Source of the DNA: Saprospiraceae bacterium
GTDB lineage: Bacteria > Bacteroidota > Bacteroidia > Chitinophagales > Saprospiraceae
Assembly: GCA_016719855.1 (NCBI GenBank)
Contig: JADJYH010000007.1
Location: 164,717 to 228,716 of the forward strand
Reading direction: 5' to 3'
Length of the DNA stretch: 64,000 bases
Shown here: piece after piece, positions 7,893 to 19,094 of the stretch
Numbering within the stretch: position 1 is the stretch's first letter
Layout of the letters: the number at the start of each line of letters is the position of its first letter
Translations under genes and position numbers: made by a program
Notes under the pieces: generated by a model
The model's input: the letters and a program-made list of their open reading frames with translations, nothing else
What the model was told of the DNA's origin: nothing
Databases searched by the model: none

Positions 7893-8675
7893 CTACTCAT
7901 CCCTCAACAGCGCCTCCAACTCGCCCGCTTTGCGTGGCGCCCTGTACCCAATCTCGAACATTTCATCAAAATGCGCCCGGTCGAAAGTGCCGAACGCCGC
8001 CAGTTCGTGCGGGGCGATGACCACGTTGCACAGGTGGTACTTGTGTATCGAGTGATGGTGGATGCTGAGGTGGAAAAGCCGCTCCATCACCGCCAAGGTG
8101 TTCTTGATGTCGCCGGGCTGCAAGTCCTTGAACGGGTGGACGTTGGAGCCGACGATCAGCTCGCACTCGCCCGTGAGCGGCTCCACGGGGAAGTTGTTCA
8201 GCGCCCCGCCGTCGGTGTAGAGCTGACCCTCGATTTCCATCGGAGTGAACATCACCGGGAAAGCCGCAGAGGCCAGTACTGGCCTGATGAGTTGTCCGTG
8301 CGAAAAGGTGCGCTGCCTGCCACGAACCATGTCCGTGGCCGTAACGTAGAGCTTTTTTTTCAAGGCTGAAAAATCGTCGTCGGGCAAAAACTCCTTTAGA
8401 ATTGGGTAAAACTTGTCGGAATCAATGAAGCCAGGCTTGCGCGTGGCGAAGTGTCCGATTTTGAAAATGGAGGTTGTCTTGAAAAAGTCGAGGATGGTAC
8501 TGATGGAGTGCCCTGCCGCCCGTAGCGCCCCGACCAGCGCCCCGGCGCTCGTGCCGGAAATGGCTACTGGTTCGATGCCGATTTCTTCCAAAACTTGAAG
8601 CAGGCCAAGGTGCGCAACACCGCGTACACCGCCGCCGGAGAGCACAAGGCCGATAGTTGGGGATATTTTTTTCAT
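7893..8675 (-). CDS. Patatin-like phospholipase
   Basis: The 260-residue protein has the full patatin signature: the oxyanion-hole glycine loop GLVLSGGGVRG near residue 10, the nucleophile elbow GTSAG near residue 42, and the catalytic Asp in DGG near 172 (LYTDGGALNNFPVEPL). Patatins are Ser-Asp dyad lipid acyl hydrolases. There is no signal peptide, so it is probably cytoplasmic or peripheral to the inner membrane. Length is typical of the short bacterial NTE/YjjU-like members. It lies on the same strand as the metalloprotease upstream, but a hairpin separates them. Confidence 0.93.
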   Translation of the reverse strand: MKKISPTIGLVLSGGGVRGVAHLGLLQVLEEIGIEPVAISGTSAGALVGALRAAGHSISTILDFFKTTSIFKIGHFATRKPGFIDSDKFYPILKEFLPDDDFSALKKKLYVTATDMVRGRQRTFSHGQLIRPVLASAAFPVMFTPMEIEGQLYTDGGALNNFPVEPLTGECELIVGSNVHPFKDLQPGDIKNTLAVMERLFHLSIHHHSIHKYHLCNVVIAPHELAAFGTFDRAHFDEMFEIGYRAPRKAGELEALLRDE

Positions 8676-8718
8676 GGGGTAAAATTCTTAAAAAAAACGC
8701 ACTTGCCCTAAATAAATA

Positions 8719-8746
8719 CGGCGGTGCGCACCAGTGCGCACCGCCG
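8719..8746. terminator. Hairpin after the metalloprotease gene
   Basis: A perfect 12-bp GC-rich stem (CGGCGGTGCGCA, loop CCAG, TGCGCACCGCCG) is followed on the minus strand by the T-rich TATTTATTTA. It likely ends the metalloprotease transcript before the patatin gene. Confidence 0.75.
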
Positions 8747-8789
8747 ACTATCAGAATTTAAACAGTTGAAAATAAAGGATTTATATGTT

Positions 8790-11573
8790 TTAGCGAAGCA
8801 CAACGAACCGCTCCACCCGTCGGTTTTGGCCTTCCTCCACGGTAAGGAAGTACAAGCCAGTGGGCAAGCCCGCCACGTCCAGTTGGAAGTAGTTGTTGCC
8901 TTCGGTAGCCTCCATGTTTTTAGTTTGTATTGTCCGGCCCATTTGGTCGCTGACCATGATTTTGCCGGATTGGCCCGTTGCCGAAAAGAAAGAAACGGTC
9001 AGTTCGTCGTCAACCGGATTTGGGCTGAGGGAGATATCAACTGTCTTCACGTCGGGGTTCAGCACGATGGATGTTTCGCCCGGGTCTCCGTTTGTCAGGT
9101 TGCCAGTCTGCACGACCGAGAAGTTGTCAATGGCCATGTCGCTCCTGTCGCCACCCGTGGTGGCAAACATTCGGAATCGAATGCTACTGCCACCGTTGTT
9201 GGTGAAGTTCAGTGTCTGTGTTTTCCAAGAGTTGCCCTGATTACCCTGCTTGGTCCAAATGGTACTCCAGGTATTGCCGTTGTTCAAGCTGAACTGAAGG
9301 CGCAGCGTGCCCATCTGCGAGCCGTACCTATGGTAGTTGAAGCTGAGCTGGAATGTATTTATCCCAGCAATATTGAGGCAAGGGCTTAATAGGTAGGCTA
9401 TTTTGTTGGTGTTGCCAGTGGCCTCCGTGTAGGCATAGAAACTGCCGTTGGCCGCGTTGTCCGGCCCGGTGGAGGCGGTGGGCGTGCTGCCCGAGAGCAG
9501 TGTCCAGTCCATCTGGTCGTTGGTGGCCTGCGACCAATCGCCGAGGCCGCTCTCGAAGCTCTGCGTGTGCGGCAGGTTGGCGGAGGTGCAGTCGCCGGAG
9601 TTCGTGCCAACCGTGGCACTGCCCGTTTTGGTGCTCGTTGCATCCGTCACTGTCACGTTGTAGGTGCCTGCGGCAATGTTGACGAGATCTTGCGTGGTAG
9701 CACCGTTTGACCAAAGATAAGTGAATGGCGCTGTGCCGCCGCTCACGGTCATGTCAATGGCACCGTTGTTCTGCCCACTGGAGGCATTGGTTACAGAAAA
9801 ACTGAGCGTGATGGGCGGTGCGCTGGAAGTGGAAACGGTGGCAGATTTGGTGGCCGTGCAACCCTTGGAATCCGTCACGGTGACGGTGTATGTGGCGGGA
9901 GCGAGGTTGGCGATGTCCTCGGTAGTTGCCCCATTTGACCACAAGAAAGTGTACGCTGGCGTGCCGCCGCTCACGGTCAGGTTGATGGTGCCGTTGTTTT
10001 GGCCGTTGCTGGTGTTGGTCACGGTGGTGCTGCCGCTGAGCACAGCCGGGGCTGTGACAATCCTCGTGGCCGTGCCCGTGCAGTTGCCTGATGCGGTCAC
10101 TGTCACGGTGTAGGTGCCTGCTGTCAAGTTGCTAATGGTCTGTGTGGTTCCTCCGTTCGACCAGGCGTAGGTGTAGGGCGCCGTGCCGTTGCCGGCCGTG
10201 GCAGTGGCCGAGCCGTTGTTGCCACCGAAGCAGCTCACGTTGATGCCGCTGGTGGCCACGGTGAGGCACTGGCTGGCGCAGGTGGTCAGGCAGGTGGCGG
10301 AGGTCACTTCGGTGCGGATCTTGTCACCGGGCTGTGGGCCGAAGCCGAGGTTGAAGTTGATGCCCACGCCGTTCACGAGGTGGCAATAGCTCATTATCGT
10401 GCCTTGCGCTGGCAGGGGGGCGTTGCAGCCCTCGTTGGCGCCCACTGCTGGGCCGCAGCCGTCAATGGCGGTGTTGTTGCCGTTCCAGGCACAGGCGTGG
10501 GTGTGCGGCGAGCCAAGGTTGTGACCCATCTCGTGGGTTAGGACTTCCACCGACCAGGAGTAGGTAGGAAACTGGTTGTAGGTGCTGTTGATGTAGCTGT
10601 AGGCGTAGGCGTAGCTGGTGCACAGTGCATCCACCCAAGCAATGCCTCCACCGGTGGGGGCTCCCCTCGAAACGAGGTGGGGCACATCACCGTTGTAGGT
10701 CGGCCGGTAGTTCCGGAACGAAGTCAGGGCCGCAGAAGTGGAACTGGTAGCATAGGGATCTGCGGTGGTCCATGTAAATATTTGGGAAATGTAGGTCGTG
10801 ATGGCTTCGGCTTGGTAGGCGGCAGCCACGGCGTTGAACAGGCCGGTGAGGAAGTTGGTGGCCTGTGTGGCACCGCCTTTTTCGGTCACAAGGTTGTACT
10901 CGGCTTCGAGGTAGGCGCGCACACATTTTGCCACCTTCTCATTTCCGGTGTTTGGTGAGTCTTTTCCTTCGGAAACTGGTTCCTCGCCTGCACCACACTC
11001 GAAATTGTTTTCGAGCAGCAGGTCATCCTCCTTGTAAAAAATGTAGTTGGCCGACTTGGCAGTGCCGTCCGTGCGGCCCAGTACCATGTTGCCTTCTTTG
11101 GAGGTGCTCACCACCCCGATGATTTCATCCTCGAAAATGCTGATGGCTGCTATCGAGTTTTCATTGCCCTGCACAATGCCCCGGTAGTACACGCCCGGCT
11201 CATAATCAACGGGTTGGCCGTTGGATGTGCTGGTAACGAGCGTGAAATCCTCGGTGAGCAACTGGTGCCTGACCAGCTCCAGTTTGAGCGGCTTTTGATC
11301 GCCGTTCGGCAATTCAAGTTCCAATGATTCTGGGCCGGACTGGTACAGCGACTTCAAGCGACCGAGGTCCAGGGTGAGCAGTTTGCCTTCGGCAACGAGG
11401 TCGTCGAACTGGCTGGCGGACTTCGCCAGCCCAGCAAATTGAAATAGGTTTGGGTTGGTAAAAACCGATTTTTGTGCCTTGGCCTCCTGCACTTTTTGCG
11501 CCAGCGCATTGGATTGGGAATGGCCCAGAAATGGTAGCACGAAAAGACAAATTAGCAGTGAGATGTTCTTCAT
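8790..11573 (-). CDS. Secreted reprolysin-like metalloprotease with SprB-like repeats and T9SS tail
   Basis: The 927-residue protein starts at the ATG at 11573 with the signal peptide MKNISLLICLFVLPFLGHSQ; the frame upstream to 11705 is rejected because it hides that signal. A pro-region is followed by a zinc protease domain whose motif HEMGHNLGSPHTH (HExxHxxGxxH) is seen near residue 390, with the Met-turn candidate IMSYC downstream. Three repeats of the SprB/Ig type (GTYTVTVT, SNGATTEDIANL, SNGATTQDLVNI) span about 480-730. A jelly-roll MAM-like module follows, then a type A sorting domain (LSPNPVDDELTVSF to VERFVVLR). It is probably a cell-surface or released endopeptidase. Confidence 0.9.
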   Translation of the reverse strand: MKNISLLICLFVLPFLGHSQSNALAQKVQEAKAQKSVFTNPNLFQFAGLAKSASQFDDLVAEGKLLTLDLGRLKSLYQSGPESLELELPNGDQKPLKLELVRHQLLTEDFTLVTSTSNGQPVDYEPGVYYRGIVQGNENSIAAISIFEDEIIGVVSTSKEGNMVLGRTDGTAKSANYIFYKEDDLLLENNFECGAGEEPVSEGKDSPNTGNEKVAKCVRAYLEAEYNLVTEKGGATQATNFLTGLFNAVAAAYQAEAITTYISQIFTWTTADPYATSSTSAALTSFRNYRPTYNGDVPHLVSRGAPTGGGIAWVDALCTSYAYAYSYINSTYNQFPTYSWSVEVLTHEMGHNLGSPHTHACAWNGNNTAIDGCGPAVGANEGCNAPLPAQGTIMSYCHLVNGVGINFNLGFGPQPGDKIRTEVTSATCLTTCASQCLTVATSGINVSCFGGNNGSATATAGNGTAPYTYAWSNGGTTQTISNLTAGTYTVTVTASGNCTGTATRIVTAPAVLSGSTTVTNTSNGQNNGTINLTVSGGTPAYTFLWSNGATTEDIANLAPATYTVTVTDSKGCTATKSATVSTSSAPPITLSFSVTNASSGQNNGAIDMTVSGGTAPFTYLWSNGATTQDLVNIAAGTYNVTVTDATSTKTGSATVGTNSGDCTSANLPHTQSFESGLGDWSQATNDQMDWTLLSGSTPTASTGPDNAANGSFYAYTEATGNTNKIAYLLSPCLNIAGINTFQLSFNYHRYGSQMGTLRLQFSLNNGNTWSTIWTKQGNQGNSWKTQTLNFTNNGGSSIRFRMFATTGGDRSDMAIDNFSVVQTGNLTNGDPGETSIVLNPDVKTVDISLSPNPVDDELTVSFFSATGQSGKIMVSDQMGRTIQTKNMEATEGNNYFQLDVAGLPTGLYFLTVEEGQNRRVERFVVLR

Positions 11574-11796
11574 AAAGTGAATTTTTATTAAAAGTGAATG
11601 AGTGACCATTATGCTGGACGTCGCTTTTTCGCACAAGCTTGGCTCATTTGCCGTAGGCAAAAGCAAGTGGGCAACACGGACTGTCAGTCCGTGCGAACAG
11701 GCCAAAAAAAGCGCGTACCGTGGAGGGTCGAAGGATGTTTTTGTGAAAGGGAAAATAGGTAAAAACGGAAGGGTTCTGGCTGCTTCAGGATGAGAA
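11574..11796. other. Intergenic stretch upstream of the metalloprotease
   Basis: No gene is seen. It holds the short hairpin at 11675-11693 and the untranslated upstream region of the minus-strand metalloprotease. No clear TAnnTTTG box is found. Confidence 0.5.
11675..11693. repeat. Short perfect palindrome
   Basis: CACGGACTG, one T, then CAGTCCGTG form a perfect 9-bp stem. It lies about 100 bases upstream of the metalloprotease start with no T-tract, so it looks like a dispersed palindromic repeat rather than a terminator. Confidence 0.55.
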
Positions 11797-12060
11797 CTAA
11801 ACGGAAAGGTGGCTAACCAAGTGTTTGTTCGTGTCCAAAAGTTTAAATTTTAAATATGAGGGAAATTCAGCCGTGACTTGGTGCCGCGTGGGCAAGACTT
11901 CTACCGTTTGTTTTGAGAAGGAGATTTTTGAGAGGGCAATAATTGTTCCGTTTTTGTCGGAACGGGCAATGTTTCTATTTTGGGTCAACTCGGCATGCAA
12001 ATCCGGCCACCATTTTTTCACAAAATTTAAAGTAATAACCCTGCCTCGTTCGTCAGTCAT
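11797..12060 (-). CDS. Small hypothetical protein
   Basis: A frame of 87 residues starts MTDERGRVITLNFVKKWW and ends KLLDTNKHLVSHLSV. I do not recognise it. The composition (many Lys, Arg, Asp; no runs) is protein-like and differs from the shadow frames nearby. It is divergent from the esterase gene, and an in-frame ATG at 12075 gives five more residues. It has no signal peptide or obvious motif. It may be chance. Confidence 0.35.
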   Translation of the reverse strand: MTDERGRVITLNFVKKWWPDLHAELTQNRNIARSDKNGTIIALSKISFSKQTVEVLPTRHQVTAEFPSYLKFKLLDTNKHLVSHLSV

Positions 12061-12119
12061 TCCCAAAAACAGCATCTTCGTGATTGAAAAAAACAACCGT
12101 TGCAAAAAAAAAAGCCTGA

Positions 12120-12863
12120 ATGAATCAACTGCCAAACCTTCATTTTTTCCAGGTAAAAATCCCGCCTGATAATAGGGAACGCACGGTGCGCCTACTGCTG
12201 CCACTTGATTACCGCATGTCGGAGCGTCGGTATCCAGTAATTTATGCGCTTGATGGGCAAAACCTTTTTGAGGCAAGAACTGCCTTTGGCGGTCAGCACT
12301 GGAAAATCCCGGAAACGATGTCGAAGATGCCAAAGAAGCTGCAAGCCATCGTTGTTGGGATTGACAATGCAGGGTTGGGTAGAATTCGAGAGTATGCCCC
12401 TTACAAGCGCGGACGCCAGGGTGGGGGAGGACTGGAGCATCTGCGTTTTATCATGGACGAGCTAAAACCAGAAGTGGACGGCAGCTATCGCACCATGCCC
12501 CAGCAGCAAACGACGGCCATCATTGGCAGCTCGATGGGCGGGTTGTTGGCGCTGTGGGCGGGACTGCGCTTTGGGGAAGTGTTTGGCAGGGTAGGGGCGC
12601 TATCACCCTCTCTTTGGTTCAACCCACAGGTGTTTCAATTGGCAGCGAACGATGTTGGCAAAAAAAGCAGGTTTTACGTTGCAGGCAGCATCCGGGAAAC
12701 CAGCCGCATGGAGTCTGGCTTGAACAAGCTGCATTTGGCGCTTCACGAAGGGGGCTTCACCGATAAACAATTCCACGTGGTCATCCGGGAGCGGGGCAGG
12801 CACAACGAGTCGTTCTGGGGGCAAGAATTTCCGAAAATGCACCGCTGGCTGTTTGACCATTGA
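12120..12863 (+). CDS. Alpha/beta-hydrolase esterase (esterase D / enterochelin-esterase-like)
   Basis: The 247-residue protein matches the PF00756 esterase pattern: RTVRLLLPLDY and YPVIYALDGQNLF near the N-terminus, the nucleophile elbow GSSMGGLLALWAG near residue 140, a following SPSLWFN, and a C-terminal histidine in RGRHNESFWGQEF. Members hydrolyse esters such as S-formylglutathione, siderophore lactones or feruloyl groups; which applies here cannot be told. No signal peptide, so cytoplasmic. It stands alone between divergent and distant genes. The start at 12120 is the first ATG and follows an A-rich stretch. Confidence 0.88.
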   Translation: MNQLPNLHFFQVKIPPDNRERTVRLLLPLDYRMSERRYPVIYALDGQNLFEARTAFGGQHWKIPETMSKMPKKLQAIVVGIDNAGLGRIREYAPYKRGRQGGGGLEHLRFIMDELKPEVDGSYRTMPQQQTTAIIGSSMGGLLALWAGLRFGEVFGRVGALSPSLWFNPQVFQLAANDVGKKSRFYVAGSIRETSRMESGLNKLHLALHEGGFTDKQFHVVIRERGRHNESFWGQEFPKMHRWLFDH

Positions 12864-13113
12864 GGTGACATCTTCACCCATTGCATGATTGTGATATTCA
12901 GCAGACAAGAACCGGGGGAAGGTGTCAGCTCAATGCTAAAAATGTTGAGCAAACGCTATAAAATCAAAAATTCAAATTACCTTCGTAGTCCAAATCGGTC
13001 TTCTCCAAAAATAGCTCCACTCACATCCCTTTCGAATTTAAGTTTGGACTCCCCCCGTACTGCTGGCCTGCGCCAAGCAGCCGCTATTTTGATATTTTGT
13101 AAATCCAAAATCT

Positions 13114-16100
13114 ATGAACCGCACAACACCTGTTTCAGCCCGTGGTGGCTATTGGCCGCTCATCCTCATCTCCCTCGGCATTTTCCTTTTTTTCCTCAAA
13201 GGCAGCCTCCGCGCACAGCCCGCTGGCTTCTCCGACAACATCTATCTCAACGGCTTCGACCAAGTGGCTGGCTTCACTTGGGACAACAACGGCCGCATGT
13301 ACGTCTGGGAAACCGTCGGCAAGGTCTGGGTCGTCGTGAACGGCGTCAAACAATCTCCTGCGCTGCTCGACATCTCGGCAGAGGTGGGCGCTTGGCGCGA
13401 CTTCGGCCTGCTCGGCTTCGCCCTCGACCCCAATTTTTTGAGCAACGGCTACATTTACCTTTTTTACGTCGTTGACCGCCACCACCTGCTCAAGTTCGGC
13501 ACAGGGCAGTACAACGTTTCCACCAACGAATACTTCAACGCGACCATCGGGCGCATCACGCGCTACCAAGTGGACATCAGCACCTACGCCAGCGTCGTGC
13601 CCGGCAGCCGATTTGTTTTGCTGGGCAACTCGGTGAACGACGGCCCGCCCATCCTCCACGAAAGCCACGGCACGGGTTCGTTGGCCTTCGGCCAAGATGG
13701 TTCGCTGCTCGCCAGCATGGGCGATGGGGCCAGCTACAATGCCGTTGACCAAGGCAGCGACCCCGAAACCTACTGGTCGCAGGCCATCACCGACGGCATC
13801 ATCACTTCCGCCCAAAACATCGGGGCGTACCGCTGCCAGACGTTGACTTCGTATTCTGGAAAAATACTTCGCCTGAACCCCGCCACCGGCGACGGCTATC
13901 CCAGCAATCCATACTGGAACGCGTCCAGCCCCAAGTCCGTCGCTTCGCGCACCTGGGCACGCGGTGTCCGAAACCCCTACCGCTTCTGCCATGTCCCAGA
14001 GACCGGCAGCCACAACCCCGCTGATGGCAACCCTGGCGTGTTCCTGTTGGGGGACGTGGGCTGGAGCAGTCGCGAAGAAATGGACGTGGTGAACGCTCCC
14101 GGCATGAACTTCGGCTGGCCAAAATATGAGGGAATGACCCTGCAACCCGGTTATAACAATGCCACCTACGCCCCAGCCACCCACAACCAGCCAAAAGTGG
14201 ACTGGCGCACCGGAGCAGCCCGCGGCCTCGTCAACGGTTCGGTCGTCAACGTCGGTTCGGCGCAACTGCCAGGTGCCTCCTTCACAGGAAACGCCAGCAC
14301 GGGCGGCGTCTGGTACCACGGCCACGAGTTCCCGCCAACTTGGCACGACACCTACTTCCACGCCGACTACGGCGCTGGCTGGATCCGCAATTTCCGCTTC
14401 GATGCCAACTACAACCCCATCGAGGTGCGCAACTTCGTGGACGTGGCGGGCGCTTGCGTCTTCGTGAACACCCACCCGACGCAGGGCGGCATCTGGTACG
14501 TGCGCTACCCCGACCAAATCCGGCGGGTCAGCTTCACCGGCACCACCAATCACGCGCCCGTGGCTACTGCTTCGGCTTCGCCAAACAGCGGGACATCACC
14601 GCTGACTGTGCAGTTTTCCAGTTTCAACACCTACGATCAGGACGGCGGAACGCTCGCCTATCTTTGGAACTTCGGCGATGGAACCACCAGCACCGAGGCC
14701 AATCCCGTCAAAACTTACAGCCCCGGAAGCTCCCCCACCGGGTACACCGTAACGCTCACCGTCACCGACAACACCAGTTTGACCGCCCAAACCAGCCTCA
14801 ATATTTCGCTGAACAACAGCACGCCCGACATCGTGGCCACGAGCATTGACGCAGTGAATACCTTCAACCCCAGCGCCACCACGCCCGTCAGCCTCAGTGC
14901 CACCATCACCGATGCCAACCATTCGGCGGGGCAGTTGAGCTACCAGTGGGAGGTCATTTTGTTCCACAATGCGCACTCGCACCCCGTGCAGAGTTTCACC
15001 ACCGCCACGGCCAACGTCAACCTGACGCCCGTCGAGTGCTACAACGCCAGCTACTGGTACCGGGTAAAACTCAAGGTCAGCGACCCCACCGGGGCCAGCG
15101 ACACCTTTCAAAAAGACATTTTCCCGGCTTGCGCCGGAACGAGCCAGACCATCAGTTTTTCTGCGATTTCGGACAAATTAGTGGGGGCTGCACCGTTCAC
15201 CCTCACCGCTTCCGCATCCAGCGGACTGCCCGTCATTTTCTACGTGACCGAAGGCCCGGCGCAAGTACTCGGCAACCAAGTGACGCTGCTCGGTGTGCCA
15301 GGCAAAGTGATCATCGCCGCTACCCAGCCCGGCAACGGAACGGTTGGTCCCGCCGTCAACGCTGAGCAAAGTTTTTGGGTAAATGTGGCTCCGCCGAGCA
15401 GTTGCAACGGCACGGGCAGCATTAGTTACGAGCGATGGACGGGCATCACCGGAACAGCCATTTCACAAATTCCACTTGCGAACACGCCCAACCAGACCGG
15501 AACGCTCAACATTTTTGAAATCCCCGTGAACGCGCTCGACAACTACGGCACGCGGGTACGCGGCTACATCTGCCCGCCCGTCACGGGGCAGTACCGCTTC
15601 TGGATCGCCAGCGACGACAACGGCGAGCTGTGGCTCTCGACCACCGGCAGCCCCACCAACAAGGCGCTCATCGCCAGCGTGACCAGTTGGACGAACTCGC
15701 AGGAGTGGACGAAGTTTGCTTCGCAACAATCGGCGCTCATCACGCTCACCGCTGGGCAGCAATACTACATCGAGGCGCTGGTGAAGGAGGGCACTGGCGG
15801 CGACAACCTCGCCGTGGGCTGGCAACTTCCCGGTGGTACACTGGAGCGACCCATCCCCGGCATGAGGCTTTCGCCGTTTTCGGCTGCTCCGCAAACACAG
15901 ACCATCACTTTCCCGACCATCCCGAACAAGCTCACGACCGATGCGCCGTTCGCCATCTCAGCCACGGCCAGCAGTGGGCTTTCGGTCAGTTTCAAATAGT
16001 GAGCGGTCCGGCCACCATTTCCGGCAACACCATCACGCTGACGGGACAGGCTGGCACGGTGACCGTTCGCGCCACGCAGTCCGGCAATGCGAGCTGGGCA

Positions 16101-19001
16101 GCCGCCACGCCCGTTGACCGCAGTTTCACCGTGACCCAGTCGGGTGGGGGAGGGAGCGTCGACCTCTCGCTTTCGGCCAGCAACAGCCCCGCAACGGTCA
16201 ATGTTTACAACTCGATTTTTTACACTTTCACCGTGACGAACAACGGCACGGCGCAAGCGACCAACGTCCGCGTGTTTGCGCCGCTGCCAGCCAGCACGGT
16301 GTACGTGGGCGGTGCCGAGTGGACGTCCACGCAGGGCACGTTCGACCATTTTGGGGCAAAAGTCTGGTACGTGGGCAACCTCGCTCCGGGTGCTTCCGCC
16401 TCGCTGACTTTGGGTTGGTACCTGCTCGCCGCACCGCCGTTCACGGGCTGGGCCGAAGTGAGCGCTTGCGACCAAACCGACCCCGACTCGTCGCCCGCAA
16501 ACGGTACACCTGGCGTCGCCAACGAGGACGACGAGGTGGCCAAAACAGTGCTTGCCCCCGGCCAAGGGCCTCAAAATCAGACGATTACGTTCCCAGTGAT
16601 TCCGAACAAAGTGACGACCGATGCGCCGTTTGCCCTCAGTGCGACGGCCAGCAGTGGGCTGCCCGTGAGCTACCAAATCGTGAGCGGCCCGGCCACTGTG
16701 AGCGGCAATACGGTGACGCTCGGCGGCACGACCGGCACGGTCGTGGTTCGTGCTTCGCAATCCGGCAATGCCAGTTGGAACGCCGCCACGCCCGTTGACC
16801 GCAGCTTCACGGTGGGGCAGCCGGGCCTGCAAAACCAGACTATCGCATTTTCAAACATCCCGAACAAACTGACGACTGACGTGCCGTTCACAATTTCTGC
16901 GACAGCCAGCAGCGGCCTACCGGTCACGTTCACACTGGTGAGTGGCCCGGCCACACTCAGCGGCGCAACTGTCACACTGAACGGGCAGCCCGGCACCGTG
17001 ACCATCCGTGCCTCGCAAGCGGGCAATGCATCGTACAATCCAGCCCCGAACGTTGACCGCTCCTTCACCGTCAGCCTACCCGGCGGCGGCAGCGGCGTTG
17101 ACTTGGAATTGGCGATGACCGCCACGGCGCAAAATGTGACGCAGTGGGGCAACATCGGTTTCACCGCAACCCTCACGAACACAGGCACCGCGGCGGCAAG
17201 CGGCGTGAAGGTTGCCTTCCCCAAACCTTCAAGTGTCGTTTATGTGGGTGGAAATGAGGTGACTGTGTCCAAGGGCAGCTTCGGGCTTTTCACTGACCAG
17301 GTGTGGACGGTAGGCACGATGAACCCCGGCGAGACGGCCACGATTACCTGCAACTTTTTTGTGCTGCAAAATGCGCCGCTCACAGGCTACGCACAGGTGA
17401 CAGCCGCTACCCCAGCCGACAACGACAGCACCCCCGGCAACGGCACAGCGCCTACGGCAAACGAGGATGACGAGGCGGCCATCACCGCCGGAGCGCCGGG
17501 GGCTGGCCCACAGAACCAGACGATTACATTTAGCGCAATCCCAAACAAAGTGACGACCGATGCGCCGTTTTCCATTTCCGCTAGCGCAACGAGTGGGCTG
17601 CCCGTCAGTTTCAGCATCGTGAGCGGCCCGGCAACTTTGTCAGGAAACACAGTGACTTTGGCGGGGCAAACGGGCACGGTGACCATCCGGGCGAGTCAAG
17701 CTGGAAATGCCAGTTGGAACGCTGCTACCCCGGTTGAGCGGAGCTTCACGGTGAGCGCACCAGGGCTGCTCAACCAGACCATCACGTTCAACGCGTTGGC
17801 AAACAAAGTGACGACGGATGCGCCGTTTGCCCTCAGCGCCACAGCGACGAGTGGGCTTCCCGTGACGTTCACGCTGGTGAGCGGCCCGGCCACGCTGAGT
17901 GGCAACACGGTGACGCTGACCGGTGCGACCGGCACGGTGAGCATCAAAGCCAGCCAAGCGGGCAATGCACAGTACAACCCCGCCCCCGACGTGACCCGTA
18001 GCTTCGGGGTGACAGCACCCGGTGGCAGCGCCCCCGACCTCGAAGTGACGCTGACGGCCAGCAGCCCGACTTTGCTGATTTGGAACGATGTGACATTTAC
18101 CATCGCCGTGAGCAACAACGGATCGGCGTCGGCGAGTGGCGTAAAGCTGGCCGTGCCCATTCCGCAGGGCTTGGCACACACCTCGAACACCCCACCCGCT
18201 GGCACGAGCTACGACCTCGGAACGGGCGAGTGGACGGTGGGCGCATTGGCCGCAGGCACGACAAAAACGATGACCATCAAGCTGTTTTGCCTGCAAAACA
18301 CAACGGCACTGCCCTACTTCGTGCAGGTGAAAACGGCCAGTCCCGCCGACGTGGACAGCTCGCCAAACAACAACACATCGGGTACACCTGTGGAGGACGA
18401 CGAGGCGCTCTGGACGCTGAACCCACCGACCAGCCCGGTGGTTGGCGCGCCGGGCGAGGTGTTTTCGCTGTTTGTGAAACAGGATGGCGCTACCGCAAAG
18501 CTGCGCTGGAGCACGAACAGTGGCGACCACTGTGTGCAGTACGGCATTGAGCGATCGGCGGATGGGTTTGTCTGGACACCCATTGCGGAGCAGCCGAACG
18601 ACGAGCCGACGAGCAATTTTATTACTTACAAATTCACCGACCTGCGGCCTTTGCCAGGGGTGAATTTTTACCGCATCGTTCAGTTACGAGACAACGGATC
18701 GGTGGCTTTCTCGAACGTGCAACTATTGGAGTTTTGGGAAGATTTGGACGAGTACAAGCTGTTTCCAAACCCGGCAGGCGACTATGTGGACGTGAACCTG
18801 CGGGCCGTGGAAGGCCGTATCGTGCGGCTGCTGCTGGTGGATCGGGCGGGTAGGCTGGTGAAGGAAATGGAGGTGGAGTCGGCGTCTTTGGAACCGTACC
18901 GAATTGACCTGACGGACGTGCAGGAGGGGTGGTACACGGTGTGGGTGCAGGCGGCGGGGAGAAGAGCGACGGCGCTGAAGTTGGTGGTGGGGAAGATTTG
19001 A
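13114..19001 (+). CDS. Giant secreted glucose/sorbosone-dehydrogenase-like protein, frameshifted, T9SS tail
   Basis: Two frames make one protein of about 1,960 residues. After a signal/TM segment (WPLILISLGIFLFFL), residues 35-480 form a PQQ-type glucose/sorbosone dehydrogenase beta-propeller (GLLGFALDPNF, RGVRNPYRF, DVGWSSREEMDVV, NFGWPKYEG). A PKD domain (WNFGDGTTS, about 480-565), a PA14-like module (about 765-920) and six copies of an MBG-like repeat (TITFPTIPNK, TTDAPF, ASSGLPVSF, SGNTVTL) alternate with three DUF11 domains. The end (LFPNPAGDYVDVNL to KLVVGKI) is a type A sorting domain. The first frame stops at 15997; restoring one T in the run at 15990-15992 joins the frames inside a repeat, so a sequence error is likely. 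Confidence 0.85.
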
Positions 19002-19006
19002 TTTGA

Positions 19007-19043
19007 CAAGCTCTGTTAGCGCTTCGAGCGCTAACAGAGCTTG
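19007..19043 (+). terminator. Strong rho-independent terminator
   Basis: A perfect 17-bp stem (CAAGCTCTGTTAGCGCT and its complement) around a TCG loop is followed by TTGGTTTTT. It starts six bases after the stop codon of the dehydrogenase-like gene. Confidence 0.92.
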
Positions 19044-19074
19044 TTGGTTTTTAAGCGATGAAATCCTATTTTTG
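19044..19074 (+). promoter_or_regulatory. Promoter of the intact Uma2 gene
   Basis: TTG at 19044-19046 and TATTTTTG at 19067-19074 fit the Bacteroidota -33/-7 pattern with a 20-base spacer. The gene starts 20 bases downstream. The boxes overlap the tail of the upstream terminator. Confidence 0.6.
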
Positions 19075-19094
19075 CCAAAACAAATAGTTCAAAT

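Noticed and set aside
13135..14553. 472-codon minus-strand open frame
   Set aside because: Antisense shadow of the glucose/sorbosone-dehydrogenase-like domain.
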